Shown in pieces: positions 57,417 through 64,000 of a stretch of 64,000 bases of DNA. A model generated the notes under the pieces. The model worked only from the letters and a program-made list of their open reading frames with translations, had not been told where the DNA came from and ran no database searches. The stretch comes from Iodobacter violaceini (GTDB lineage: Bacteria; Pseudomonadota; Gammaproteobacteria; Burkholderiales; Chitinibacteraceae). The translations under genes and the position numbers were made by a program. Where the stretch lies: contig NZ_JAAOLX010000008.1 in NCBI RefSeq assembly GCF_011601265.1, forward strand, positions 62,001 through 126,000, in the 5' to 3' direction. Position 1 is the stretch's first letter; the number at the start of each line of letters is the position of its first letter.

Positions 57417-59297
57417 ATGCACCAGACAAACCAGTTCGATCTTCTGAAGTCACGTCGTTTCCTGCCCCTCTTTATTACGCAATCCCTGGGCGCATTTAAT
57501 GACAATTTATTTAAAAATGCCTTATTGGTGATGATCACATTTCATGGATTATCCGCAGCAGGGCTAAGCGCTAATGCACTGGTCAATGCCGCTGCAGGTA
57601 TTTTTATTCTGCCTTTTTTTCTATTTTCTTCATTTGCAGGGCAATTAGCAGAAAAATACGATAAAGCCCGTGTTGCACAATGGGTAAAGCTGCTTGAGAT
57701 TGCCATTATGCTGGCGGCCGGCATAGGCTTCTGGCAAAAAGATGCTGCCATACTGATGGGCTGCTTATTTATGATGGGCGTTCATTCAGCACTATTCGGC
57801 CCATTAAAATACTCCATATTGCCGCAATATTTAAAAGACCAGGAATTATTAGGCGGAAACGGTCTGATTGAAATGGGCACTTTTGTGGCTATTCTTTTGG
57901 GGCAAATTGCCGGCACCATGATTATTCAACACCAGCCGCATGGTGAATCTTTAATTATCTGGGCTTGTCTTGGCGTCGCCATTTTAGGCTGGATCAGCAG
58001 CAGAAGCATGCCTGCAGCGCCAGCCCCTGTTAAAGACCTTAAAATCAACTGGAATGTATTTGTCGAAACATGGCAAATTATTAAGCATGTCAAAGAGAAT
58101 AAAACGGTATTTAACAGCTTGTTAGGTATTTCGTGGTTCTGGTTTTTTGGTGCAGTTTATTTAACCCAGCTTCCCAGCTTATCCAAAAATATTTTAGGTG
58201 GTGATGCCGCAGTTTATACCCTGCTTGTGGCCCTCTTTTCGATTGGCGTAGGTTTAGGCTCTGTGCTTTGCGAGCAGCTTTCCGGGCGGAAAATTGAGCT
58301 GGGCCTGGTACCATTTGGTTCTTTAGGACTTTCTTTCTTTGGCATTGACCTCTTCTTTGCCATTGGCCACCCCTCAGGAACGCATTACTCTTTATCCGAA
58401 TTTATCAGCCTGGCCTCCCACTGGCGCATTATGGCCGACATTGCCCTGATGGGCGTCTTTGGTGGTTTATTTATTGTGCCGCTCTATGCGTTGGTGCAAA
58501 TGCGCACAGAGAAAGAATTCACATCGCGGGCTATTGCCGCCAATAATATTCTGAATTCGCTGTTTATGGTGGTGGCTGCCGGTGTCAGCATTGCCCTGCT
58601 AAGCAATGGCGTATCCATACGCGGATTATTATTAATTGTTGCGCTGATGAATATCGGCGTATCTATTTATATCTACACACTGATTCCAGAATTTATGATG
58701 CGCTTCCTGGTGTGGGTCATGACGCACACGCTGTATCGCGTCCGCCATCAGGGCCTGGATAATATCCCTGAAAAAGGCCCGTGCGTATTAGTCTGCAATC
58801 ATGTGAGCTTTATGGATGCCATGATTATTGCGGGCGCCATACGCCGCCCTGTGCGCTTTGTCATGGACCACCGTATTTTTAAAATTCCGGTGCTGAATTT
58901 TATATTCCGCACGGCGGGCACTATTCCTATTGCCCCCATGCGTGAAGATCCAAACATGAAGGAACAGGCTTTTAATAAAGTGGCTGAATACTTAAATGAT
59001 GGTGAAATCATTTGTATTTTTCCTGAAGGTAAAATCACTCATACTGGTGAGATCAATACCTTTAAGCCCGGCATTGATGAAATTATTAAGCGCACTCCCG
59101 TTCCCGTTGTGCCCATTGCATTGCAAGGTTTATGGGGAAGCTTTTTCAGCCGCAAAGATGGCGCAGCCATGATGAAGATGCCACGCAGCATCTGGGCCAA
59201 AATTGGCTTTATGGTTGGCGAGCCTGTACCGGCTGAGCTGGCAAGCCGTCAATATTTAGAGCAACAAGTCAGAATATTACGCGCCGACTGGAAATAA
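57417..59297 (+). CDS. MFS transporter fused to PlsC-type acyltransferase (LplT-Aas-like)
   Basis: 626 residues. Residues ~1-415 are a 12-helix MFS permease of the lysophospholipid transporter type (SLGAFNDNLFKNALLVM; LFGPLKYSILPQYL). Residues ~440-626 are a glycerolipid acyltransferase with the H-x4-D motif (CNHVSFMDAMII) and FPEGKITHTG. In E. coli the flippase LplT and the acyltransferase Aas are separate chains, and Aas has an added acyl-ACP synthetase part; this one lacks it. It probably imports and re-acylates lysophospholipids at the inner membrane. Confidence 0.92.
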   Translation: MHQTNQFDLLKSRRFLPLFITQSLGAFNDNLFKNALLVMITFHGLSAAGLSANALVNAAAGIFILPFFLFSSFAGQLAEKYDKARVAQWVKLLEIAIMLAAGIGFWQKDAAILMGCLFMMGVHSALFGPLKYSILPQYLKDQELLGGNGLIEMGTFVAILLGQIAGTMIIQHQPHGESLIIWACLGVAILGWISSRSMPAAPAPVKDLKINWNVFVETWQIIKHVKENKTVFNSLLGISWFWFFGAVYLTQLPSLSKNILGGDAAVYTLLVALFSIGVGLGSVLCEQLSGRKIELGLVPFGSLGLSFFGIDLFFAIGHPSGTHYSLSEFISLASHWRIMADIALMGVFGGLFIVPLYALVQMRTEKEFTSRAIAANNILNSLFMVVAAGVSIALLSNGVSIRGLLLIVALMNIGVSIYIYTLIPEFMMRFLVWVMTHTLYRVRHQGLDNIPEKGPCVLVCNHVSFMDAMIIAGAIRRPVRFVMDHRIFKIPVLNFIFRTAGTIPIAPMREDPNMKEQAFNKVAEYLNDGEIICIFPEGKITHTGEINTFKPGIDEIIKRTPVPVVPIALQGLWGSFFSRKDGAAMMKMPRSIWAKIGFMVGEPVPAELASRQYLEQQVRILRADWK

Positions 59298-59332
59298 AAA
59301 AACAGCCAGAGAAATTCTCTGGCTGTTTTTTT
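59296..59332. terminator. Bidirectional terminator
   Basis: A 17-bp perfect stem (59296-59312 with 59316-59332, core ACAGCCAGAGA) with A-run and T-run. It serves the MFS-acyltransferase gene and the convergent gene at 59349. Confidence 0.93.
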
Positions 59333-59348
59333 ATTTAAAATTCAATGC

Positions 59349-61055
59349 TTATTCCTGGCTTATCACAAAAACAGTCACCCAAATCCAATCCACACCTTTT
59401 TCAATCACAGAGCCAAGGCGCACCATAAACACCCGTTCACGCGCCTGAACACGATAAATTTTATCCGTGCCATAATCAGCAGAATGCAAAATCAGCGTAT
59501 TCACATTTTTACCATCCATTTGATGCGGCAAATAGAGTGCAGTACGCACATGCGGCAAATCAGCAACCCCCAGGGTGGAATCTGCAGCTAAAGAAATGTG
59601 TTCGCGGCGCTCTTCTTTCTCCAGATATAAACTAACCGCAATGGGTGTAGCCGCAAGCGATTGAATGCCCACATAAACCTCATCATCCCCCAGGCGATTT
59701 AAACGGCGAATGACGCCTAAATGCCAATTCTCATTTCGCCCTAAGCGATTTGCCAATAATAAACCCGGCCTGATCCACTCATTTTCTGAAAGATGAACAA
59801 CGGCACCATACCCCCCCACACTTTCATTCTCTATATTCCAGACCTGCCAGTCATGCGGTTTATTCTCAACCGCTTTAGATGGTGCGCCCTTTTCTTTTGT
59901 GCGGGTAGAAACAAAACCATAGAGACGCATATCCATGATTTCATCATAATCGACTTTGCCACGGTCATCGCCCGCATTTCTGCGGGTATTTTTATCATTA
60001 TCCAAACGCACATGCGCAATAATTGAATCAAGACCGGAAATGATATCAGCTATTTTCGCAACCTTTTTACGCTCACTTCTTTGCACCACGCTGTTGCGGA
60101 TACTCATCAGCCAGAAAAGATCGAGGTGTTTAAGCAGCTCAACAGCAAGTGGAGCCGGACACTCCTTCCCCATTCCCAAATCACGGGGCGTAGCACCATT
60201 TTCCAGCCTGCGCAAAGTATCTTCTAATTCATGCATTAAATCATGCAAACCCCAGTATCTGAATGGCTCACCCTCGCTTTCTGCCTGAATTTTTTGCACG
60301 CCTTCTGCTGCCTGCAAATTCACACATAAATGATAGCGGCCTTCCTGGAATTTCCGTGACAATTGAATTAATTTAGACCACTGATTCAGCCAGTGATCCA
60401 CCCAGTCAATTTGCCTGACTGATAAATTATTATTGGATAAAGAGCCCAGCATTAACATCTGGATATATTCATCTGCGCATGAAGTCACTTCATTTGCATG
60501 GGATGGATACAAAGGGAAAGGATTACTGTCACAACCTTCGATTTCAGAAAGGCGATAAAGCTGATGAGAAAGAGTCCATAATTTAGGAGGCACTTTTTCA
60601 AAACGAAAATAATGCCATTTTGCCTGAATGGATAAATAATGCAGGCTGCGTGCCAATACTTTAGGCATTAACAATGCTAATTCAGCTTTTTTGCTGCCTT
60701 CCATTTCTGACTGAACAAACAGCTGATATACCGAAGACATATCCGCAGCAAAACTGGTAATTTGCTTCCATAAACGGCTTTCGATATCTTTAGACATCCG
60801 CGGATTAGCAATATATTGGTAACAAACAGCATCATACGAAGATTGTGCCGCATCATCGATCAGCAATAATGCCTGCAGGCCATCTGAAGTTGCAGCCCTG
60901 CCTTCGCTGATAAAGGCAGTAACTGCATCATGAATTTTTAACTGCTGGGATTGCGTATCAATTTCTTGCAGGCGTTTGCACCACGCTGTAGCTGCTTTCG
61001 CATTTACAAATGGCGATTTATCTTTGGAAAAAATAGCAGAGAGAATATTACGCAT
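59349..61055 (-). CDS. Large uncharacterised protein with a PilZ-like C-terminal region
   Basis: 568 residues, no signal peptide or membrane segment. The N-terminal ~390 residues are helical and I do not recognise them (FVNAKAATAWCKRLQEIDTQ; LHDLMHELEDTLRRLENG). The C-terminal part (about 415-560) is beta-rich: WQVWNIENESVGGYG, containing N-x-S-x2-G as in PilZ c-di-GMP receptors, then RPGLLLANRLG and WHLGVIRRLNRLGDDEVYVG. The Arg-rich N-terminal PilZ motif is not clear. It may be a divergent c-di-GMP effector. The SpoIIAA-like gene lies just upstream on the same strand. Confidence 0.65.
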   Translation of the reverse strand: MRNILSAIFSKDKSPFVNAKAATAWCKRLQEIDTQSQQLKIHDAVTAFISEGRAATSDGLQALLLIDDAAQSSYDAVCYQYIANPRMSKDIESRLWKQITSFAADMSSVYQLFVQSEMEGSKKAELALLMPKVLARSLHYLSIQAKWHYFRFEKVPPKLWTLSHQLYRLSEIEGCDSNPFPLYPSHANEVTSCADEYIQMLMLGSLSNNNLSVRQIDWVDHWLNQWSKLIQLSRKFQEGRYHLCVNLQAAEGVQKIQAESEGEPFRYWGLHDLMHELEDTLRRLENGATPRDLGMGKECPAPLAVELLKHLDLFWLMSIRNSVVQRSERKKVAKIADIISGLDSIIAHVRLDNDKNTRRNAGDDRGKVDYDEIMDMRLYGFVSTRTKEKGAPSKAVENKPHDWQVWNIENESVGGYGAVVHLSENEWIRPGLLLANRLGRNENWHLGVIRRLNRLGDDEVYVGIQSLAATPIAVSLYLEKEERREHISLAADSTLGVADLPHVRTALYLPHQMDGKNVNTLILHSADYGTDKIYRVQARERVFMVRLGSVIEKGVDWIWVTVFVISQE

Positions 61056-61066
61056 AAAATCGCCTG

Positions 61067-61441
61067 TCAGGCATTAGTCGCCCCATTGAGGTCGGTTTCT
61101 TCCATCAACCAAGTTTTAGCATCGTCACTATCAGTAAACATGCCAATTTCTGCATCCGTAAACAGACGGCTTATCCATGCGGACCACGTCACCCACTGGT
61201 CAGAGCTCACAACCGCAACCCGCTGAAATATTTGCCCATGCTCGCGGACAAACTTAATTTCTTCCAAAGCCATGTCAAGCGTATAGCTCAGCATTTCATG
61301 TAAATCAAATAACAAAGCAACTGGTCCGTGAAATTCAGACTGGTAAAGAACGGCCTGCTCAAATTCACGATAGTCCTGCAGGGTAAATTCACCAAAAACC
61401 ACGGTCTGAATATAATCATTTTCATGTGAAATGCTAATCAT
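61067..61441 (-). CDS. SpoIIAA-like / STAS-fold protein
   Basis: 124 residues matching the SpoIIAA-like group of STAS folds: IQTVVFGEFTLQDYREFEQA, VALLFDLHEMLSYTLDMALE, and RVAVVSSDQWVTWSAWISRLF with the amphipathic WLME end. These lack the phosphorylated Ser of true anti-anti-sigma factors and may bind lipids. ATG 61441 has GGAG 6 bases ahead. It is 11 bases before the 568-residue protein gene, so the two are one operon. Confidence 0.82.
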   Translation of the reverse strand: MISISHENDYIQTVVFGEFTLQDYREFEQAVLYQSEFHGPVALLFDLHEMLSYTLDMALEEIKFVREHGQIFQRVAVVSSDQWVTWSAWISRLFTDAEIGMFTDSDDAKTWLMEETDLNGATNA

Positions 61442-61757
61442 CACGTACTCCCATCAAGGAAAACTTACGAATACATGCCAGCTCTTTAAACAATAGTCTG
61501 TGCTTAGTTTACTGAGCTTCCCCCTGCTTCGACAAGGACTACATTTATTTTAATTATTTATACCATCTATTTACAACTTTACCCGCCTTTATTATTTTTT
61601 TCCCTTGCCATGGGCAATTATCATGCAATGATAATTGCAAACACGCATTCTGAATTTGAATTTTTGACTATAGGTAATTGATTATATTGATAGCCATCAA
61701 TTGATAACAGAATATAAAACAACACTTGCGCGTATGTAATGGCAAGTGCTTTGACTT
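61442..61757. other. AT-rich intergenic region
   Basis: 316 bases, clearly richer in A and T than the genes around it. It should hold the promoter for the leftward SpoIIAA-like operon. No gene or RNA is recognised, and no clear terminator follows recO. Confidence 0.5.
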
Positions 61758-62471
61758 TTATAACTTTTGCAAATCAATTAATAGCTGGCGGGTATGCAAA
61801 GGCGCATCTCCCAAAACCGCAGAAAAAGCCTGCCTCATCAATAATTTACCCTGGGCTGCAGCACGAATGTAATCACCCGCAGCAAAAGCCAATAAAGCAC
61901 TGCCGTCGTATTGCGGATAATTCATCCTCGCAGGGACGATACCTTCAGTAGGATCAAAGCTATACCGCTGCCCGGCCTCAAGCGGCTGATCGATACAATG
62001 CAGCCAGTCTGCGCCATAGCCCATTTCATCCAGCAGGATGCGCTCAAATTCACGCAATACCGGCTCCACGGCCCCACTGGCAGGCAGAACCGAGAGCGCT
62101 CTGATCGCCTCAAAATAGCTGGCAAACAGCAGAGGATGGGATTCATCACGGGGTAAAAGACGTAAAAGCAGCTCGTTAAGATAAAAGCCGCAAAGCAAGG
62201 GCAGGCCACTCAGCTGCGGAATACCGCCCTGCCAGTCTGCCGAGTGCAGCGTTTTAAGCTCACCCACGCCAAACCAGGATAAAAGTACCGGCTGAAAACC
62301 AAGAAGAATACTGCGGAGTTGTGAACCGGGGCGTTGGGCACCCCGGGCCACCATCATGATGCGGCCATGATCCCGGCTGAACACATCCAGCAGGCGGCTG
62401 GTTTCTTTGTACGGGTACTGATGCAGTACAAAGGCCGCCTGATTATCAATGCGTAGCTTAGGTCTTGCCAC
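61758..62471 (-). CDS. recO: DNA repair protein RecO
   Basis: 237 residues. An N-terminal OB fold (AAFVLHQYPYKETSRLLDVFSRDHGRIMMVARGAQRPGSQLR, seen in pieces: YPYKETSRLLDVFSRDHG) and a helical C-terminal part with CGFYLNELLLRLLPRDESHP. It loads RecA with RecR onto SSB-coated DNA. GTG start at 62471, 5 bases after the era stop. Confidence 0.95.
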   Translation of the reverse strand: MARPKLRIDNQAAFVLHQYPYKETSRLLDVFSRDHGRIMMVARGAQRPGSQLRSILLGFQPVLLSWFGVGELKTLHSADWQGGIPQLSGLPLLCGFYLNELLLRLLPRDESHPLLFASYFEAIRALSVLPASGAVEPVLREFERILLDEMGYGADWLHCIDQPLEAGQRYSFDPTEGIVPARMNYPQYDGSALLAFAAGDYIRAAAQGKLLMRQAFSAVLGDAPLHTRQLLIDLQKL

Positions 62472-62476
62472 AGTGC

Positions 62477-63403
62477 TTATTCGTAGCCGTACTGACGGAC
62501 AAGACGTGTGTCATCTGCCCAGCCACTTTTCACTTTAACCCATACTTCCAAAAACACCTTGGCATCAAAGAGTTTTTCCATATCCTGACGTGCTTCGGTG
62601 GCGATGCGCTTGAGCTTTTCACCATTCTGACCAATCAGCATGGCTTTTTGCCCGTCACGATCCACCAAAACAGCCGCATGGATGCGACGCAATTCACGCC
62701 CGTCTCTGGTTTCATCGTCTTCAAACTTTTCGATTTCAACAGTCATGGAGTACGGCAATTCTTCACCCATCAGGCGGAAAATCTTTTCACGAATAATTTC
62801 AGCGGCTAAAAAGCGCTCGTTGCGATCGGTTACCTGATCGACATCGTACAAAGGCACTGATTTTGGCAAAAGTGGCTCAACCACTTTCAGCAAGACATCA
62901 ATACTCAGATTTTTTTGCGCAGAAATAGGCACAATCGCATGAAATTTAAAACGCTCATTCATCGCTTCAATAAACGGGAACATTTCGTTTTTATCTTTCA
63001 GCTCGTCAATTTTATTGAGCACTAACAGCACAGGGCGATTATCAGGCAATAGCTTTAATACTTCTTCGTCTGCAGCGCTGAAATATCCCGCCTCAATCAC
63101 ATATAAAATCACATCGACATCAGCCAAAGTGCTGGTGACGCTGCGATTCATCGCCTGATTAAGTGCATTTTGATATTTGGTTTGAAACCCTGGCGTGTCA
63201 ACAAACACAAACTGAGCCGTATCAGAGCTATGCACACCCGTAATACGATGACGTGTAGTTTGTGCTTTACGTGAAGTAATACTGATTTTCTGACCAATCA
63301 GCTGATTCAACAGTGTTGATTTACCCACATTAGGCCGGCCCACAATGGCCACAAAGCCGCAGCGAAAATCAACAGCTTCGTTTTGGATATCCATCTCGCT
63401 CAT
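62477..63403 (-). CDS. era: GTPase Era
   Basis: 308 residues. GTPase domain: G1 [13 protein letters not shown]2 TTRHRITG, G3 DTPGFQ, G4 [10 protein letters not shown]-terminal KH domain ([35 protein letters not shown], read in pieces: [19 protein letters not shown]) binds 16S rRNA. Involved in 30S ribosome maturation. Its ATG overlaps the rnc stop codon by 4 bases. Confidence 0.96.
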   Translation of the reverse strand: MSEMDIQNEAVDFRCGFVAIVGRPNVGKSTLLNQLIGQKISITSRKAQTTRHRITGVHSSDTAQFVFVDTPGFQTKYQNALNQAMNRSVTSTLADVDVILYVIEAGYFSAADEEVLKLLPDNRPVLLVLNKIDELKDKNEMFPFIEAMNERFKFHAIVPISAQKNLSIDVLLKVVEPLLPKSVPLYDVDQVTDRNERFLAAEIIREKIFRLMGEELPYSMTVEIEKFEDDETRDGRELRRIHAAVLVDRDGQKAMLIGQNGEKLKRIATEARQDMEKLFDAKVFLEVWVKVKSGWADDTRLVRQYGYE

Positions 63404-64000
63404 ACGCGTTTACCTTTTGCTGCCGGCTTGGCAGCGTGTTTACTTTTTAACGGGGCGCTGTCCGGGCTTTTATGCTTGCCTGGAAACTGCTCCCTCAGAA
63501 TGGCAAGAGCGGATTCAGCCGCCAATTGCTCAGCAGCGCGGCGGCTGGTGCCCACGCCTTTAGTCAGCAATTCGGCCTCTGCAATGCAGCAACTCACTTC
63601 AAAAATCTGATCCGGCGATTCGCCGTCCTGCCTGAGAATAGTGTACGCCGGTAATGTATAACGGCGGGCCTGCAGCCACTCCTGCAAGCTGGTCTTGGCA
63701 TCTTTTGCACCAAGCAGCGGATCAATGGCAGCAATCCTGGAAGCAAATAAAGCATTGACCACCGTATCTGCCGCATCAAAACCACCATCCAGCCAGATGG
63801 CACCAAAAATAGCCTCAAGTGCATCGGCCAGAATAGAAGGCCGGCGATGACCGCCACTTTTCAGCTCGCCTTCACCAAGCCAGATAAAATCACCCAAATT
63901 AAGCTCGCTGGCAATACTGGCCAGCGCTTCCTGACGAACCAGGCTGGCCCGAAGACGCGATAAATCACCCTCAGGCAGCTTAGGAAACGTCAGATAAAGC
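63400..64000 (-). CDS. rnc: Ribonuclease III, 5' end outside window
   Basis: About 199 C-terminal residues are visible; the frame stays open to the window edge. The catalytic region shows [19 protein letters not shown] (Asp and Glu metal ligands). The double-stranded-RNA-binding domain follows ([33 protein letters not shown]), with a Lys-rich tail ([15 protein letters not shown]). It processes rRNA and mRNA. The order rnc-era-recO is the conserved one. Confidence 0.95.
   Translation of the reverse strand, partial: LYLTFPKLPEGDLSRLRASLVRQEALASIASELNLGDFIWLGEGELKSGGHRRPSILADALEAIFGAIWLDGGFDAADTVVNALFASRIAAIDPLLGAKDAKTSLQEWLQARRYTLPAYTILRQDGESPDQIFEVSCCIAEAELLTKGVGTSRRAAEQLAAESALAILREQFPGKHKSPDSAPLKSKHAAKPAAKGKRV

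Overview
The window looks like chromosome of a betaproteobacterium of the order Neisseriales, probably the Chromobacteriaceae (an Iodobacter-like genome is my best guess, by inference only). The basis is the ribF-ileS-lspA-ispH block, a full cbb3 oxidase locus with ccoI and ccoS, an rnc-era-recO block, an ast arginine-catabolism cluster and a large chemosensory cluster. I see no rRNA, tRNA, CRISPR array, transposase or phage gene.

Layout. 0-3.3 kb: the 3' end of an L-asparaginase gene, a periplasmic binding-protein-like gene, and a LysR/SDR divergent pair. 3.6-18.5 kb: an accessory region of small redox and detoxification genes, each near its own LysR or TetR regulator. It holds two AhpD-like proteins, a YHS protein, glutaredoxin, a bufferin-type BufA1 peptide, two DoxX proteins, an FMN reductase, an MDR alcohol dehydrogenase, two GSTs, a PNPOx/FAD/2Fe-2S fusion and a DUF1348 protein. 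Three decayed genes (DUF302, a TfoX C-terminal domain gene, a YafY/WYL regulator) show that this stretch is in flux. 18.7-23.9 kb: astE and astADB on the minus strand, without astC. 24.5-32.3 kb: STAS, cheA, MCP, cheW, cheD, cheB and a receiver-EAL protein, without cheR or a stand-alone cheY.

32.3-48.4 kb is mostly core genome: rmuC, a lone flgA, ribF-ileS-lspA-ispH, then ccoI-ccoS and ccoNOQP-ccoG-ccoH. An FNR/ANR-like site lies ahead of ccoN, which fits low-oxygen control of the high-affinity oxidase. 48.6-54.2 kb is the most unusual part: an acetoacetate decarboxylase-family gene, then three translationally coupled genes (sterol-desaturase-type hydroxylase, fatty acid desaturase, and a ketoacyl synthase III fused to a haem-oxygenase-like di-iron domain), then an unrecognised protein. 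This resembles a small pathway for an unusual lipid or fatty-acid-derived product. 54.8-64 kb returns to housekeeping: an M23 endopeptidase and anmK (cell-wall turnover), an MFS/acyltransferase fusion, a PilZ-like and a SpoIIAA-like gene, and recO, era and rnc running off the end of the window.

All identifications come from reading motifs and protein similarity by eye. No database search was run.
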